Counted from the first letter of the stretch, positions 52,394 through 61,307 are shown. The stretch: 64,000 nt of DNA from Dyadobacter fanqingshengii (GCF_023822005.2 NZ_CP098806.1:5950501-6014500); one strand, 5' to 3'. Notes: generated by a model from the letters alone, not told the origin. Made by a program: numbers and translations.

Positions 52394-53452
52394 ATGCTAA
52401 CTTCCTGTATGGAACAAGGTGATGTTAAGATATTGAAGAAAAAGCCAATTTACCCCGTTAGTGCGGAGCTGCGGAAATATTTACGTTTGTATCAGCGGGA
52501 TTCCAAGCTGCCGGTGGGTTACCATGACCTGCTCAATTTTTACGAATCTTTCCCGGTGATGGATAAAAATGGCAAGGATACACTCTGGGAAAGTCCGCTT
52601 TACCCGCCACACGAAATTGACCGGCTGCACAGCGGTTTGAAAAAAGCCTACGCAATGCTAAAAGCTTCTGGCAACCTCCGCATTGTTGAACACAAATATA
52701 TTGACCGCATTGATTACTGCAAGTTTGGAAACTCCAATCCATTCAGGATTAAGATCGTAAACCGGCTGAATGATATTTACGATTATTTTTATGTCAAAAG
52801 AGCTGACGCGTCCAGAATTTATGGATTGGAATTAGAGGAGATATTTTCTCCCAACCAGGTCAATTACCTGGTTGATGGCGACAGTCTGATCGAAGAGCAT
52901 ATTGCGGGCATTCCGGGTGATGAATTTGCCAAAACACGCTTGCGCGAGCCCGATTACAACCCCATCCGCATTGCCAAGGAATTTGTGAAATTTAACGAAC
53001 GCTGCATGATCACGCTGCTCGGCGACATGCGTGCCTACAATTTTGTCATGCAAATAACCCCCGATTTCGACGATTTCCAGTTCCGCCTGCGCGCCATTGA
53101 CTTCGACCAGCAATTTTATGAAGGCAATATTAAAGTGTACATGCCGCAATTTTTCAAGGAAAACCGGCCTTACGTCGAACTGGCCATGGAATATCTAACC
53201 GATAAAACGGTCCTTCAATACCAGCAGGAAGAGCAATCGTCCATTATGTATCAGGCCAGAAGCGAAAGATACCGCCTCAAAGAGCTCCGCGACGTCTCTA
53301 TCAAAGACAACATTTCGACCATCGACAACATCCACCAGCTCCGTGAAGGGCTTTTTAAACATTATTCGGATAACCAATATCACCAGTGCGAAAGTATGAC
53401 GGATATTATTGAGTTGAACATTAAGAATGTGATCCGGCAGGTAAATGCATAG
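52394..53452 (+). CDS. Unrecognised protein with kinase-like catalytic motifs
   Basis: A 352-residue soluble protein without a signal peptide. It was not recognised as a named family, but its C-terminal half carries an ordered set of protein-kinase/APH-like motifs: a Lys in YFYVKRADAS (K135), a hinge-like LIEEHIAGIPGDEF (167-178), a catalytic-loop-like GDMRAYNFV (D211, N216, the DxxxxN spacing) and a metal-loop-like RAIDFDQ (D236). A phosphotransferase fold is inferred; the usual His before D211 is replaced. ATG codons at 52394 and 52409 are both possible starts. Confidence 0.6.
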   Translation: MLTSCMEQGDVKILKKKPIYPVSAELRKYLRLYQRDSKLPVGYHDLLNFYESFPVMDKNGKDTLWESPLYPPHEIDRLHSGLKKAYAMLKASGNLRIVEHKYIDRIDYCKFGNSNPFRIKIVNRLNDIYDYFYVKRADASRIYGLELEEIFSPNQVNYLVDGDSLIEEHIAGIPGDEFAKTRLREPDYNPIRIAKEFVKFNERCMITLLGDMRAYNFVMQITPDFDDFQFRLRAIDFDQQFYEGNIKVYMPQFFKENRPYVELAMEYLTDKTVLQYQQEEQSSIMYQARSERYRLKELRDVSIKDNISTIDNIHQLREGLFKHYSDNQYHQCESMTDIIELNIKNVIRQVNA

Positions 53453-53492
53453 GGAGTTTTGACCGCATTGCGGAGCTGCACATTATTAATGT

Positions 53493-53500
53493 TACCTTTG
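53493..53500 (+). promoter_or_regulatory. Bacteroidetes-type -7 element for mnmA
   Basis: TACCTTTG matches TAnnTTTG and lies 85 bp before the mnmA ATG. Confidence 0.5.
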
Positions 53501-53584
53501 CGGAACCTGACGGCTGAAAAAAGCTGTTCATCATTTTCAACTTAAACAAAATCGGAAGGCATTCAACCTTCGCAGATTCCCGGA

Positions 53585-54688
53585 ATGAGCAAACACGGAC
53601 GCATTTTAGTCGCCATGAGTGGCGGCATCGACAGCTCGCTTGCAGCTGTTATGTTACACGAACAAGGTTATGAGGTCATTGGGATGACCATGAAAACCTG
53701 GGATTATGCCAGCAGCGGTGGCTCCAAAAAAGAAACCGGATGCTGCTCTCTCGACTCCATCAACGACGCCCGAAATATCGCGGTTGAACTAGGATTTCCC
53801 CATTACATTCTGGATATACGCGCCGAATTCGGCGATTACGTTATCGACCACTTTACAGGAGAATATCTGGAAGGCCGCACGCCTAACCCATGCGTTTTGT
53901 GCAACACGCACATCAAGTGGGATGCGCTTTTGAAACGTGCTGACCGTTTGGATTGCGAACATATCGCAACCGGACATTATGCCAATATGCAGTTCCATGA
54001 CGGTCGTCATTATGTCTCCAAAGGCATTGACAGCTGGAAAGATCAAAGTTATGTTTTGTGGGGTGTGTCGCAGGAAAGTCTTGCGCGAACCAAACTGCCA
54101 TTAGGCTATTTGCATAAATCTGAAATCCGTGAAATGGCGCGGGAAAGGGGCTTTATTGATCTGGTTAACAAATCAGAAAGCTATGAAATCTGCTTCGTGC
54201 CGGATAATGATTACCGGGGATTTTTGAAAAGGAGAATCCCAGGTCTGGAAGCGGAAGTTGCTGGCGGGAATTTCGTTTTTGAAGACGGCACGATCGTTGG
54301 AAAACACGAAGGTTATCCGTTCTATACAGTAGGTCAACGCAAAGGATTGGGCATTGCATTAGGCAAACCGGCTTTCGTGACTGAGATCAGAAAGGATACA
54401 AACGAGGTTGTCCTAGGCGATTTGCCTGATCTTTTCCGGGACGGAATGTATGTGAGCAAATTAAACCTCCAAAAATACGCTTCACTGGAAAAGCCTTTGG
54501 AAACAGTAACCAAAGTGCGATACAAACACGACGGAACACCCGCAATCATCGAGCAAATCGAACCTGATAAAATCGTCGCTAAATTCCACGACGGCGTCAA
54601 CGGCATCGCGCCCGGACAAGCAGCTGTTTTCTATGAAGGAGATGATGTTGTGGGTGGCGGCTGGATTATGAAGAGTTTCCGGCAGTAG
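53585..54688 (+). CDS. mnmA: tRNA-specific 2-thiouridylase MnmA
   Basis: Makes 2-thiouridine at the wobble position of Glu, Gln and Lys tRNAs. The 367-residue protein has the PP-loop VAMSGGIDSSLAA near residues 8-20, NPCVLCNTHIKWD with the first catalytic Cys, WKDQSYVLWGV and ESYEICFVPDND with the second Cys. GQRKGLGIALG marks the C-terminal domain. Length is normal. Confidence 0.96.
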   Translation: MSKHGRILVAMSGGIDSSLAAVMLHEQGYEVIGMTMKTWDYASSGGSKKETGCCSLDSINDARNIAVELGFPHYILDIRAEFGDYVIDHFTGEYLEGRTPNPCVLCNTHIKWDALLKRADRLDCEHIATGHYANMQFHDGRHYVSKGIDSWKDQSYVLWGVSQESLARTKLPLGYLHKSEIREMARERGFIDLVNKSESYEICFVPDNDYRGFLKRRIPGLEAEVAGGNFVFEDGTIVGKHEGYPFYTVGQRKGLGIALGKPAFVTEIRKDTNEVVLGDLPDLFRDGMYVSKLNLQKYASLEKPLETVTKVRYKHDGTPAIIEQIEPDKIVAKFHDGVNGIAPGQAAVFYEGDDVVGGGWIMKSFRQ

Positions 54689-54781
54689 TAAGTTATTAAA
54701 TGTAAGAATAAGAGAATTGCCTGCCTAGTTCAAATACTCAATATTCCTCTGTAATGTTTCGTCAACAACTGAACTTCACAG

Positions 54782-55168
54782 ATGGATTTAAAGTCCCTTC
54801 GCCGAATTGCTAAGGACCGTTTAAAGGATGATTTGGTAATGAAAGGGGAAGGTATTTATCGTCAAGAGCTCGGAGCGGAAATAAAATTAAGTATGACTGG
54901 TGTGAAAGAATGCATTAACCAGCCGTTCTGTTTGTACGTCGATAAACTCAATTTACTGATCAAAGGACTTGAAGAAGCATTGGCGACAGCAAAGCATCTT
55001 GGTTACACCGATTATCAGACGCATCCTAAACCGCACGTATTAGGATACCATTATTTTGAAACAGAAATAGGCGGAAAGACCGCCTATTTTAATGTTCAGG
55101 TAACTGTTCAAAAGCAGTACTTTCTCTATTCAATTACCGAAAGGCTACATTGGGACCCAAATATATAA
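54782..55168 (+). CDS. Small protein resembling LPD3/BECR-fold domains
   Basis: The 128-residue protein lacks a signal peptide. The middle to C-terminal part (IKLSMTGVKECINQP, LLIKGLEEALATAKHLGY, YHYFETEIGGKTAYFNVQVT, YFLYSITERL) resembles the LPD3/barnase-EndoU-ColicinE5/D-RelE-like domain found in phage polyvalent proteins and polymorphic toxins. Here it stands alone, between mnmA and rlmB, with no immunity-like neighbour. The match is from memory of the pattern and is tentative. Confidence 0.5.
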   Translation: MDLKSLRRIAKDRLKDDLVMKGEGIYRQELGAEIKLSMTGVKECINQPFCLYVDKLNLLIKGLEEALATAKHLGYTDYQTHPKPHVLGYHYFETEIGGKTAYFNVQVTVQKQYFLYSITERLHWDPNI

Positions 55169-55222
55169 AAAAACACCCGACGTGCTTAGAGGAGTTGCAA
55201 TCCAATGCCGGTTCAGGTGTTA
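55166..55222 (-). terminator. Possible long-loop terminator of rlmB
   Basis: On the minus strand AACACC and GGTGTT can pair around a roughly 40-nt loop, and eight T residues follow. It lies about 40 bp past the rlmB stop. The long loop makes this a weak call. Confidence 0.4.
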
Positions 55223-55262
55223 CGCAAATATAAACAAATTCCTTTTAATAAAAATTCCGATA

Positions 55263-56036
55263 TCAGATTTTAATCCGCTGCCTCACAGCCTCATACAACA
55301 CAATCGAACTAGCCACAGAAACATTCAGCGATTCTACTTGTCCGCTCAAAGGAATCCTTGCTCCTGAATCTGCAAGCTGGATGAATTCCTTGGAAATACC
55401 ATCTTCCTCAGAACCCATAATGATAACCGTAGGGATTGAGAAATCGATTTCGTAGAGTGACTTTTCTGTTTTTTCTGTACAGGCAATGATCTGTAAACCG
55501 CTGTTGCGGAGATATTGCAATGTTTCGTACAGGTTTGGTTCGCGGCAAACGGGCAGGAAGTTCAGTGCGCCGGATGAGGTTTTCATTGCATCCGCATTGA
55601 TCTGAGCGCCACCTTTTGTTGGCACGATAAGCGCTTGTACGCCAGCACATTCTGCTGTTCTTGCGATGGCTCCGAAGTTTCTTACGTCGGTGATTCTGTC
55701 CAAAAGAAGCAGTAAGGGTGTTTTGCCTTCCTCATAAACCTGCGTGAGCACATTATGGAGGGGCATATACTGGATCGGAGATACGAAAGCGATAACGCCC
55801 TGGTGATTTTTCCGTGTTACGCGGTTGAGTTTTTCAACAGGAACGCGCTGAAAAGGAACGCCTAATTCCTTCGCAAGTTTCTCAATTTCAGCAAGTCCGA
55901 ACTCTCTCTGAATGAATAATCGTTCTATTTCTTTTCCCGAACGAAGGGTTTCAAGTACAGACTGCGTACCAAAAACCATGTCGGCCTGGGACTGTCTTGG
56001 GGCGGGTTTTCTTACCGTATACTGCCGTTTCTCCAT
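55263..56036 (-). CDS. rlmB: 23S rRNA 2'-O-methyltransferase RlmB-like (SpoU family)
   Basis: About 257 residues. It has an N-terminal substrate-binding domain (VFGTQSVLETLRSGKEIERL, HQGVIAFVSPI) and the SPOUT knot: LLLLDRITDVRNFGAIARTA, IIMGSEEDGISKEF and IPLSGQVESLNVSVAS. RlmB methylates G2251 of 23S rRNA; some homologues modify tRNA, so the target is inferred. The ATG at 56036 (MEKRQYTVRK) still overlaps the upstream lipoprotein gene by 25 bases. Confidence 0.92.
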   Translation of the reverse strand: MEKRQYTVRKPAPRQSQADMVFGTQSVLETLRSGKEIERLFIQREFGLAEIEKLAKELGVPFQRVPVEKLNRVTRKNHQGVIAFVSPIQYMPLHNVLTQVYEEGKTPLLLLLDRITDVRNFGAIARTAECAGVQALIVPTKGGAQINADAMKTSSGALNFLPVCREPNLYETLQYLRNSGLQIIACTEKTEKSLYEIDFSIPTVIIMGSEEDGISKEFIQLADSGARIPLSGQVESLNVSVASSIVLYEAVRQRIKI

Positions 56037-57295
56037 GCTTCTACAACTGGATACCAAATGGGCTGGTATTCGGCATAGCGAACCAGTTCATAATGATCAT
56101 CCACGAATTGATTGTTTTTTCTATTAAATGTAAAATTGACATTCTGCGCATTGCCGCGTTGGTCGTAAGTCCAAACTTCCCGATCCTTGCTGCGCTGAAC
56201 TTTGTCTGGTGGGCCTAACACGATGTAAATCATGCCTTTATCGGTCTTCCATCCTTCTTTGTATGTAGTAAAGAGCTGGTTTGCTTCCTCAACCCGACTA
56301 TAAAATGAACGAATGGACTGCTGCGCCAAAGGTGCATTTCCGTTCATTAATGTAAGCCAGTATTTATCCAGTGCTTTTTTGTAATCTTCTGCTTTTTTAA
56401 TCTCGTTGATCTCATTGTTGGTGCTCATGTAAAGCAGCGGCCCGAGCAGGTTTTGCGGACGCGTCATCTTTGGAAAACGCTCATTTACGACAAGTACGCC
56501 CAATCCTTCTGACTGTGTTGTGTCTGCAAAAATGTTATATAAGCCCTCTTTTGTAAATGTGATCTGCTGATCTGAACTGATTAGGAAAGAGCTGTCAACT
56601 TCAAGTGATTTGCTGACATTTTTAGGAGCAATATTCATAGGTGAACCGGCTGCCTCAAAATCATGATTGTAGTAATATACATGCAGCTGCTCGCTTCCAC
56701 CGGTGGCCTTTTTTAATGTAAATGGCTCATTGGAATTGATATAATGCCGCTGCAATGGCTGGCTGCTGCTTGCCGTATAAACGCCGTATGTTTCATTAAC
56801 ACCCTGCTTTTTAAACCTGATCGTGAGATCATTAAGCACTTTCTTCAATGTTCCCGTCTGACTTATTTCGCTCAGCAGGACACCATATTCTTTATCAGGG
56901 CTTTTGAGATCGTAGGCAATCACGATTTTCTGACCGGCCTGGGAAACATTCGAGGAATCTAGTTTTACATTGCCATAACCCAGACGATCGCGCGTTCCGT
57001 AGTCCGAGTAAATGACGTAGTTAAGATTATAAAGTCGGATAAATTCAGCTGGTGAAATGGGGTTTTTGCCTTTGAAAGCATCCACGTACAGATAAACTCT
57101 CGTCTGCGTGGTGTCTTTCAACAAATATTTACTTTGAATGGCAATCAGGGAAAGTTCTTCGTTAACCGGCGCTGATTGCTGTATTGGGCGAACCTGAGCT
57201 TCCGGCAATTGCTTCATGGGCTTGTTGGATGACGCACATCCAGCTAGCAACGAGGCAGTTAAAACACAAATATAAAAGCTTAAAGTAGTTCTCAT
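56012..57295 (-). CDS. GWxTD-domain lipoprotein
   Basis: About 427 residues. A lipobox (TASLLAGC) follows a short signal, so it is a predicted lipoprotein. The C-terminal GWxTD domain is clear: EGWKTDKGMIYIVLGPPD (starting about residue 347), then EVWTYDQRGN and a VVEAWRNG end. The family is common in Bacteroidota and Acidobacteria and its function is unknown. In-frame Met codons at 57301 and 57319 are alternative starts; 57295 gives a normal signal length. It overlaps rlmB and is probably co-transcribed. Confidence 0.87.
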   Translation of the reverse strand: MRTTLSFYICVLTASLLAGCASSNKPMKQLPEAQVRPIQQSAPVNEELSLIAIQSKYLLKDTTQTRVYLYVDAFKGKNPISPAEFIRLYNLNYVIYSDYGTRDRLGYGNVKLDSSNVSQAGQKIVIAYDLKSPDKEYGVLLSEISQTGTLKKVLNDLTIRFKKQGVNETYGVYTASSSQPLQRHYINSNEPFTLKKATGGSEQLHVYYYNHDFEAAGSPMNIAPKNVSKSLEVDSSFLISSDQQITFTKEGLYNIFADTTQSEGLGVLVVNERFPKMTRPQNLLGPLLYMSTNNEINEIKKAEDYKKALDKYWLTLMNGNAPLAQQSIRSFYSRVEEANQLFTTYKEGWKTDKGMIYIVLGPPDKVQRSKDREVWTYDQRGNAQNVNFTFNRKNNQFVDDHYELVRYAEYQPIWYPVVEAWRNGSIR

Positions 57296-57367
57296 GTACA
57301 TGTTTTCATCATTTGTCAAATAACGAACGAACAGGTAAAATTACCCAATAAAACGGTAAGAAAATTT

Positions 57368-58258
57368 TTATTCTGGTTTCTTACTCGCACGATTGGCATT
57401 CTTAATCTGATCTTCAATCGCATCCCACTGATCGTCAGTTACTTCTTTCAGGAAATTGAACTGACCGGCAGCCAGCACTTCGCCGCCATCCAGGGTTATC
57501 ACTTCACCCGTCATATAGGCTGAAAAATCAGACATCAAGTAAGCGGCAAGATTGGCCAGTTCCTGGTGATCGCCCACACGTTCCAGTGGAATGCGGCTTT
57601 CGAAGGAGAATTTTTCGGCAAGTTCTTCCGGAAAAAGTCGCTCCCAGGCTCCTTTTGTAGGAAATGGTCCCGGCGCAATTGCATTCAGCCTGATCCCGTG
57701 ATCCGCCCATTCGAACGCCAGTGATTTGGTCATGGCCAGCACGCCGGCTTTCGCCATGGCGGAGGGGACCACCCAGCCCGAACCTGTCCAAGCATACGTT
57801 GTTGAAATGTTCAGGACCGTTCCTTTGATGTTGTTATCAATCCAGTATTTGCCCAAAGCAAGTGTGAAATAATAGGTGCCGCGCAAAACAATGTCAACGA
57901 CCACATCCACCGCTTTGTATGACAATCTTTCGGTTGGACTAATGAAATTTCCCGCCGAATTATTGACCAGACCATTCACGCTGCCGAACTTCTCAATTGC
58001 TTTTGCAATCACATTTTCAATTTGCTCGGGTTTACGGACGTCGCATTCAACGGCTAAAATGTTGCCGCCAATAGTCTCTTCCATTTCTCTGGCGGTTTTT
58101 TCGAGAACTTCGAGGCGTCGGCTGCAAATCACAATGTTAGCTCCTAATTTCAGAAAATAGGTGGCCATGGATTTACCTAGTCCCGTGCCGCCTCCCGTTA
58201 TAATAATGGTCTTGTTTTTCAATGCGTCGTCGCGAAGCATTCCTTCCGTGTGGATCAT
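57368..58258 (-). CDS. SDR oxidoreductase of the 2,4-dienoyl-CoA reductase type
   Basis: The 296-residue short-chain dehydrogenase has TGGGTGLGKSMA (NADP loop), NNSAGNFISPTERLS, STTYAWTGSGWVVPSAMAKAG and RLNAIAPGPFPTKGAW. NFISPTERLS and the GSG(F/W)VVPSA segment are the marks of DECR-type enzymes, which lack the standard YxxxK tyrosine and keep the Lys (SAMAKAG). It would reduce 2,4-dienoyl-CoA in unsaturated fatty-acid breakdown. No other beta-oxidation gene is nearby. Confidence 0.88.
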   Translation of the reverse strand: MIHTEGMLRDDALKNKTIIITGGGTGLGKSMATYFLKLGANIVICSRRLEVLEKTAREMEETIGGNILAVECDVRKPEQIENVIAKAIEKFGSVNGLVNNSAGNFISPTERLSYKAVDVVVDIVLRGTYYFTLALGKYWIDNNIKGTVLNISTTYAWTGSGWVVPSAMAKAGVLAMTKSLAFEWADHGIRLNAIAPGPFPTKGAWERLFPEELAEKFSFESRIPLERVGDHQELANLAAYLMSDFSAYMTGEVITLDGGEVLAAGQFNFLKEVTDDQWDAIEDQIKNANRASKKPE

Positions 58259-58338
58259 CAGAAACAGATTTTATGGATGCGGGTAAAGGTAAAGTTTTAT
58301 CTAAAATTGTTATATTTTGTAGTAAAAATAATAAGCCT

Positions 58339-59052
58339 ATGATGAACCAGGTGAAGGACATTATGACCCAGCTGGCAGCGCTGGGCAGCGAGCAAACCCT
58401 GAAAACTTTCCTGAATCATGGTGGCGTGGAACCCATGTACGGGGTGAAGATTGGCGATATGAAGCCTATTTTGAAAAAACACAAAAACAATCACCAACTC
58501 GCGCTTGAATTATATAAAACAGGCAATTCGGATGCCATGTATCTGGCCGGACTAATGTCAAATCCATCTTTGCTGACGCCGGAAGTGCTGGACGAATGGA
58601 TTGAACGCGCGCCGTGGCATATGATCAGCGAGTTCACCGTTGCCTGGAATGCTGCTGAGAGTCCCTATGGATTCGAAATGGCGCGGAAATGGATCGAATC
58701 TGACAAAGAGCTGACGGCGGATGCGGGTTGGTCAACATGGGGTTGCCTGATGGCGCTTACGCCGGATGAAAAGATTGACAAAGAGGAAATTGATCAGTTG
58801 CTGGACCGCGTTGAAAGGGAAATTCACGACGCACCCAATCAGGTTCGGTATGTAATGAATGGTTTTGTGATCGCGGTTGGGTCTTATTATAAACCATTGG
58901 CCGAGAAGGCAATGGCGATTGGGAACAGGATCGGGAAAGTGAAGGTGAATATGGGCAATACGGCTTGCAAAGTGCCTTATGCTCCCGATTACATTCAAAA
59001 AATCTGGGACGCAGGCAGGTTAGGAGTAAAAAGAAAAGAAGTGAGATGCTGA
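58339..59052 (+). CDS. AlkD-like DNA alkylation repair protein
   Basis: About 237 residues of HEAT-like helical repeats. YGVKIGDMKPILKKH, WIERAPWHMISEFTVAW, RKWIESDKELTADAGWSTWG and KVNMGNTACKVPYAPDYI fit the DNA alkylation repair family (PF08713). AlkD itself excises cationic alkylated bases; activity of this subgroup is uncertain. The start at 58339 (or the next ATG, 58342) is preferred since the longer frame overlaps the divergent SDR gene. Confidence 0.8.
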   Translation: MMNQVKDIMTQLAALGSEQTLKTFLNHGGVEPMYGVKIGDMKPILKKHKNNHQLALELYKTGNSDAMYLAGLMSNPSLLTPEVLDEWIERAPWHMISEFTVAWNAAESPYGFEMARKWIESDKELTADAGWSTWGCLMALTPDEKIDKEEIDQLLDRVEREIHDAPNQVRYVMNGFVIAVGSYYKPLAEKAMAIGNRIGKVKVNMGNTACKVPYAPDYIQKIWDAGRLGVKRKEVRC

Positions 59053-59053
59053 G

Positions 59054-59974
59054 TTATTGCTGAGCAAGCAAATAGAGCACAGCCATCCGCACGGCAACCC
59101 CGTTTTCAACCTGATTTAAGATAATAGAATGGCTGGAATCGGCAGCGTCTGATGAAAGTTCAACCCCGCGGTTGATCGGGCCAGGGTGCATCAGGACGAT
59201 TTCCTTGTTCAAATCATCCAGCATGGCTTTATTAATGCCATAATAGAGTGAATATTCCCTTAATGAGGGAAAATATTTAATCTGCTGGCGTTCCAGCTGA
59301 ATGCGGAGGACGTTCGCTACGTCGCACCATTGCAATGCTTCCTTTACATTATGGCTGATTTTTACACCCAATTCGTCCAAATGCTTGGGAATCAATGTGG
59401 ATGGTCCGCAAACCATGACTTCTGCTCCCAATTTTTGCAAACAAAAAATATTGGAAAGTGCAACGCGTGAATGCGTAATGTCTCCAATTATCGCAATTTT
59501 CTTTCCGGTGAGGTCGCCCAGTTTTTCGCGCATGGAAAAAGCATCGAGTAATGCTTGCGTAGGGTGCTCGTGCGTGCCGTCGCCTGCGTTCACAACGTTT
59601 GCGGGGATGCGTGTCGACAGATAATGTGGCGCTCCCGGGCTGCTATGGCGCATCACGATCATATCCACTTTCATAGCCAGGATATTATTGACCGTATCGA
59701 GCAGCGTTTCGCCCTTTTTTACCGAGCTTCCCGAAGCAGAAAAATTAACTACGTCAGCGGAAAGACGCTTTTCAGCAAGCTCAAAAGAGAGCCTTGTGCG
59801 GGTTGAATTTTCGAAAAAAACGTTTGCTATGGTGATATCCCGGAGCGATGGGACTTTCTTGATGGGCCGGTTAATGACGTCCTTGAACTGCGTTGCCGTG
59901 TCTAAGATGGTATGAATGTCATTCTCGTTCAGGTTTTTAATTCCAAGTAAGTGCCGGACCGAAAGTTTTGTCAT
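59054..59974 (-). CDS. pyrB: Aspartate carbamoyltransferase catalytic subunit
   Basis: Joins carbamoyl phosphate and aspartate in pyrimidine synthesis. The 306-residue protein has FFENSTRTRLSFELAEKRL (carbamoyl-phosphate site), VVNAGDGTHEHPTQALLDAF, KIAIIGDITHSRVALSN and LMHPGPINRGVEL. No pyrI follows. Its end is 2 bp from the convergent AlkD gene. No PyrR-binding attenuator is evident in its short leader. Confidence 0.96.
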   Translation of the reverse strand: MTKLSVRHLLGIKNLNENDIHTILDTATQFKDVINRPIKKVPSLRDITIANVFFENSTRTRLSFELAEKRLSADVVNFSASGSSVKKGETLLDTVNNILAMKVDMIVMRHSSPGAPHYLSTRIPANVVNAGDGTHEHPTQALLDAFSMREKLGDLTGKKIAIIGDITHSRVALSNIFCLQKLGAEVMVCGPSTLIPKHLDELGVKISHNVKEALQWCDVANVLRIQLERQQIKYFPSLREYSLYYGINKAMLDDLNKEIVLMHPGPINRGVELSSDAADSSHSIILNQVENGVAVRMAVLYLLAQQ

Positions 59975-60073
59975 TGCTGGTATTCAAGAAAGTTTGGCAA
60001 AGATAATAAGGAAGCTGGCAACGCGAAAACGCATTTGGAAATTTCCCCTTCCTATTTCTTCATCGCCGCTGAC

Positions 60074-60081
60074 TATCTTTG
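60074..60081 (+). promoter_or_regulatory. Bacteroidetes-type -7 element for the GreA/B-like gene
   Basis: TATCTTTG matches TAnnTTTG and lies 56 bp before the ATG at 60137. Confidence 0.45.
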
Positions 60082-60136
60082 GGACGCTGCCAGGCTTTTT
60101 CCTGGTTGAAATATCGACTAAAAAAGTTGGAATAAA

Positions 60137-60583
60137 ATGAATAAGGCTGCATTAATAACCCATATAAAATCACTTTTGGAAGAGCGCATGATGGTGGCGT
60201 GGAATGCGATGGAAGCGGCGCAGTCATCGGCAAATGATCAGGGAAAAAGTTCAATGGGAGATAAATATGAGACATCCCGCTCCATGGGCCAGCTGGACAG
60301 AAATATGCACGCCAGACAATATGAGCAGGTCCGTCTGGAAAGATTGGTTTTGGAAAAAATACACGAAAATGAGGTTTCTGTGCGTGCTTCGGTGGGATCG
60401 TTGTTAGAAACAACTGCGGGCTGGTTTTTCATCGCCGTGAGCCTGGGAGCCGTAAAAATAGAAGAAGAGACCGCTATGGCAGTCTCTTCTTCGTCGCCCG
60501 TTGGCGCATCGCTGTTGGGAAAAGGTCCCGGCGATAAATTTGAATTTATGAAACGACAACACGAGATCATCGCGCTGCATTAA
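60137..60583 (+). CDS. GreA/GreB-like C-terminal domain protein
   Basis: The 148-residue protein has a predicted N-terminal helical hairpin (about 5-78, including SSANDQGKSSMGDKYETSRSM). A C-terminal domain resembling the RNA-polymerase-binding FKBP-like domain of Gre factors follows (VRASVGSLLETTAGWFFIAVS split over strands, then SSSSPVGASLLGKGPGDKF at 117-135). Proteins like this are often mislabelled 3-oxoacyl-ACP synthase. It may bind RNA polymerase like GreA/GreB or act as a competitor. It converges on yebC with a 4-base overlap. Confidence 0.72.
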   Translation: MNKAALITHIKSLLEERMMVAWNAMEAAQSSANDQGKSSMGDKYETSRSMGQLDRNMHARQYEQVRLERLVLEKIHENEVSVRASVGSLLETTAGWFFIAVSLGAVKIEEETAMAVSSSSPVGASLLGKGPGDKFEFMKRQHEIIALH

Positions 60584-61296
60584 CCCATATTGTGATAAAC
60601 GCGCTGCACGTCGTCATCGTCCTCGATCTTTTCAATCAACTTTTCCACTTCGGCAACCTCTTCATCGCTGAGTGTTTTGGTGTCATTGGGAATGCGTTCA
60701 AAATCCGCTTCTACGATCTCATAACCGTTTTCTTCCAGGTAATGCTGTAAAGCGCCGAATGCGGTGAATTCTCCATAAATGTTGATCTGGTTGGTTTCTT
60801 CGTCCAGGAACACTTCTTCACCGCCCACGTCGATCAGTTCAAACTCAAATTCTTCCAGATCCTTCGAGCCCGTATTCTTGATTTTGAAAATACACTTCCG
60901 GTCAAAAATAAAATCGAGCATGCCCATTGTGCCCAGACTTCCGCCGAGCTTATTGAAATAGCTGCGCACATTGGCAACGGTCCGCGTGGGGTTATCAGTA
61001 GTGCTTTCCACAAGAATTGCGACGCCGTGCGGGCCGTAACCCTCGTAGACCATTTCTTTGTAATCCTCCTGGTCTTTGGACGTCGCACGCTTTATAGCCC
61101 TTTCAACCGTGTCTTTCGGCATGTTGGCGGCTCTGGCGTTTTGCAAAAGAACCCTAAGCCTTGCGTTTGTATTAGGATCAGCGGTTCCGCTTTTTACGGC
61201 AAGGACAATGTCTTTTCCAATCCTTGTAAAGGTTTTGGCCATTTTGTCCCAACGCTTGAACATCCGCGCTTTTCTATATTCATAAGCTCTTCCCAT
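60580..61296 (-). CDS. YebC/PmpR-family protein
   Basis: The 238-residue protein begins MGRAYEYRKARMFKRWDKMAK and contains SGTADPNTNARLRVLLQNAR, MPKDTVERAIKRA and VYEGYGPHGVAILVES, all YebC hallmarks. The acidic C-terminal domain (FEFELIDVGGEE, DDDDVQRVYHNMG) is normal. The family was described as transcriptional regulators; recent work ties some members to relief of ribosome stalling at polyproline. The exact role here is open. Confidence 0.94.
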   Translation of the reverse strand: MGRAYEYRKARMFKRWDKMAKTFTRIGKDIVLAVKSGTADPNTNARLRVLLQNARAANMPKDTVERAIKRATSKDQEDYKEMVYEGYGPHGVAILVESTTDNPTRTVANVRSYFNKLGGSLGTMGMLDFIFDRKCIFKIKNTGSKDLEEFEFELIDVGGEEVFLDEETNQINIYGEFTAFGALQHYLEENGYEIVEADFERIPNDTKTLSDEEVAEVEKLIEKIEDDDDVQRVYHNMG

Positions 61297-61299
61297 GCT

Positions 61300-61307
61300 T
61301 AGCTTTG
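61300..61307 (+). promoter_or_regulatory. Bacteroidetes-type -7 element for the acetyltransferase gene
   Basis: TAGCTTTG is a perfect TAnnTTTG match just beyond the yebC start and 90 bp before the ATG at 61397. It supports that ATG over an in-frame codon at 61295, which lies upstream of the predicted transcript start. Confidence 0.5.
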
